NCBI RefSeq assembly: GCF_004365655.1 | Contig: NZ_SOEO01000001.1 | Coordinates: forward strand, 1,116,001-1,180,000 | DNA: 64,000 nucleotides | Direction of reading: 5' to 3' | Source of the DNA: Epilithonimonas xixisoli | Lineage (GTDB): Bacteria > Bacteroidota > Bacteroidia > Flavobacteriales > Weeksellaceae | Part shown: positions 63,865 to 64,000 of the stretch, one piece after another | Layout: the number at the start of each line of letters is the position of its first letter | How positions within the stretch are numbered: the first letter of the stretch is position 1 | Position numbers and translations under genes: made by a program | The notes under the pieces: generated by a model | Told to the model about the DNA's origin: nothing | Seen by the model: the letters and a program-made list of their open reading frames with translations, nothing else | Databases searched by the model: none

Positions 63865-64000
63865 AAGCTGAAATATTTTGACAAAAAGTGATGCGTTTTG
63901 TCCGGCTAAAAATACACCTAAAAATGGTGTTGTTAATTGTTATGCAAATATGATAAAAATCTTTTTTTCTGACAATGCAGAATTGCAAACTTTTATTATC

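Noticed and set aside
1-64000. CRISPR array, prophage, intact insertion sequence or replication origin
   Set aside because: No spaced direct repeats, cas genes, phage structural genes, complete transposase with terminal repeats or dnaA-box clusters were seen.

Overview
The window looks like the chromosome of a flavobacterium of the Weeksellaceae (Chryseobacterium or Epilithonimonas type). The DNA is AT-rich. Genes lack Shine-Dalgarno sequences. Many starts and both tRNAs are preceded by the Bacteroidota -7 box TAnnTTTG. The window carries a SusC/SusD pair, FecI/FecR-type sigma and anti-sigma genes, a type IX secretion (T9SS) sorting domain, a menaquinone gene pair and the small Bacteroidota SRP RNA. 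These assignments come from reading the sequence and knowledge of the families; no searches were run.

Layout. 0.1-0.7 kb: methylmalonyl-CoA epimerase and a CAT-anticodon tRNA. 0.9-12.8 kb: an accessory block bounded by two diverged copies of the same 21-codon gene tail. It holds an ECF sigma factor, a secreted histidine-type phosphatase, FecR anti-sigma, SusC with a signalling domain, SusD, two secreted serine hydrolases and a membrane AraC regulator. 13.0-27.3 kb: a minus-strand accessory cluster with three membrane TPR/HTH regulators (one without TPRs), a small secreted protein, a 1736-residue vWA surface protein, two further secreted proteins, a membrane protein and two small HTH proteins. 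A repeated ACACAAATGATGA element starts several genes here and several short leader ORFs. 27.9-35.5 kb: tRNA-Arg, a substrate-binding lipoprotein, a CPBP protease, rdgB, rnz and a fused E1 2-oxoacid dehydrogenase. 35.8-40.9 kb: a GbsR-type regulator, two 4-TM proteins each overlapped by a near-identical 27-codon micro-ORF, an SRPBCC protein, and an ECF sigma followed by a TM/TonB-plug/vWA chimera. 41.0-64.0 kb: mostly housekeeping genes (lpdA, menB, menA, phosphohexomutase, aminotransferase, kdsB, ribF, SRP RNA), with two separate RES/Xre toxin-antitoxin modules, a potassium channel and several envelope lipoproteins.

How the parts may work together. In the first block, SusC can sense substrate through its N-terminal STN domain and signal through FecR to the sigma factor. 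Two matching promoter-like boxes precede the phosphatase and fecR, so the phosphatase is probably part of the regulon; an organophosphate such as phytate is a plausible substrate (inference). In the second cluster the TPR/HTH regulators are likely to control the surface-protein genes downstream. The E1 fusion (32.8 kb) and lipoamide dehydrogenase (41.0 kb) are components of one kind of complex. menB and menA serve menaquinone synthesis.

The best candidates for something undescribed are the duplicated [4-TM protein + 27-codon micro-ORF] unit at 36.4-37.4 kb, the sigma plus TM/plug/vWA chimera at 38-40.9 kb, the ATGATG leader-ORF family at 16-25 kb, and the paired half-palindromes next to the -7 boxes of both toxin-antitoxin modules. 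No CRISPR array, prophage or intact insertion sequence was seen.
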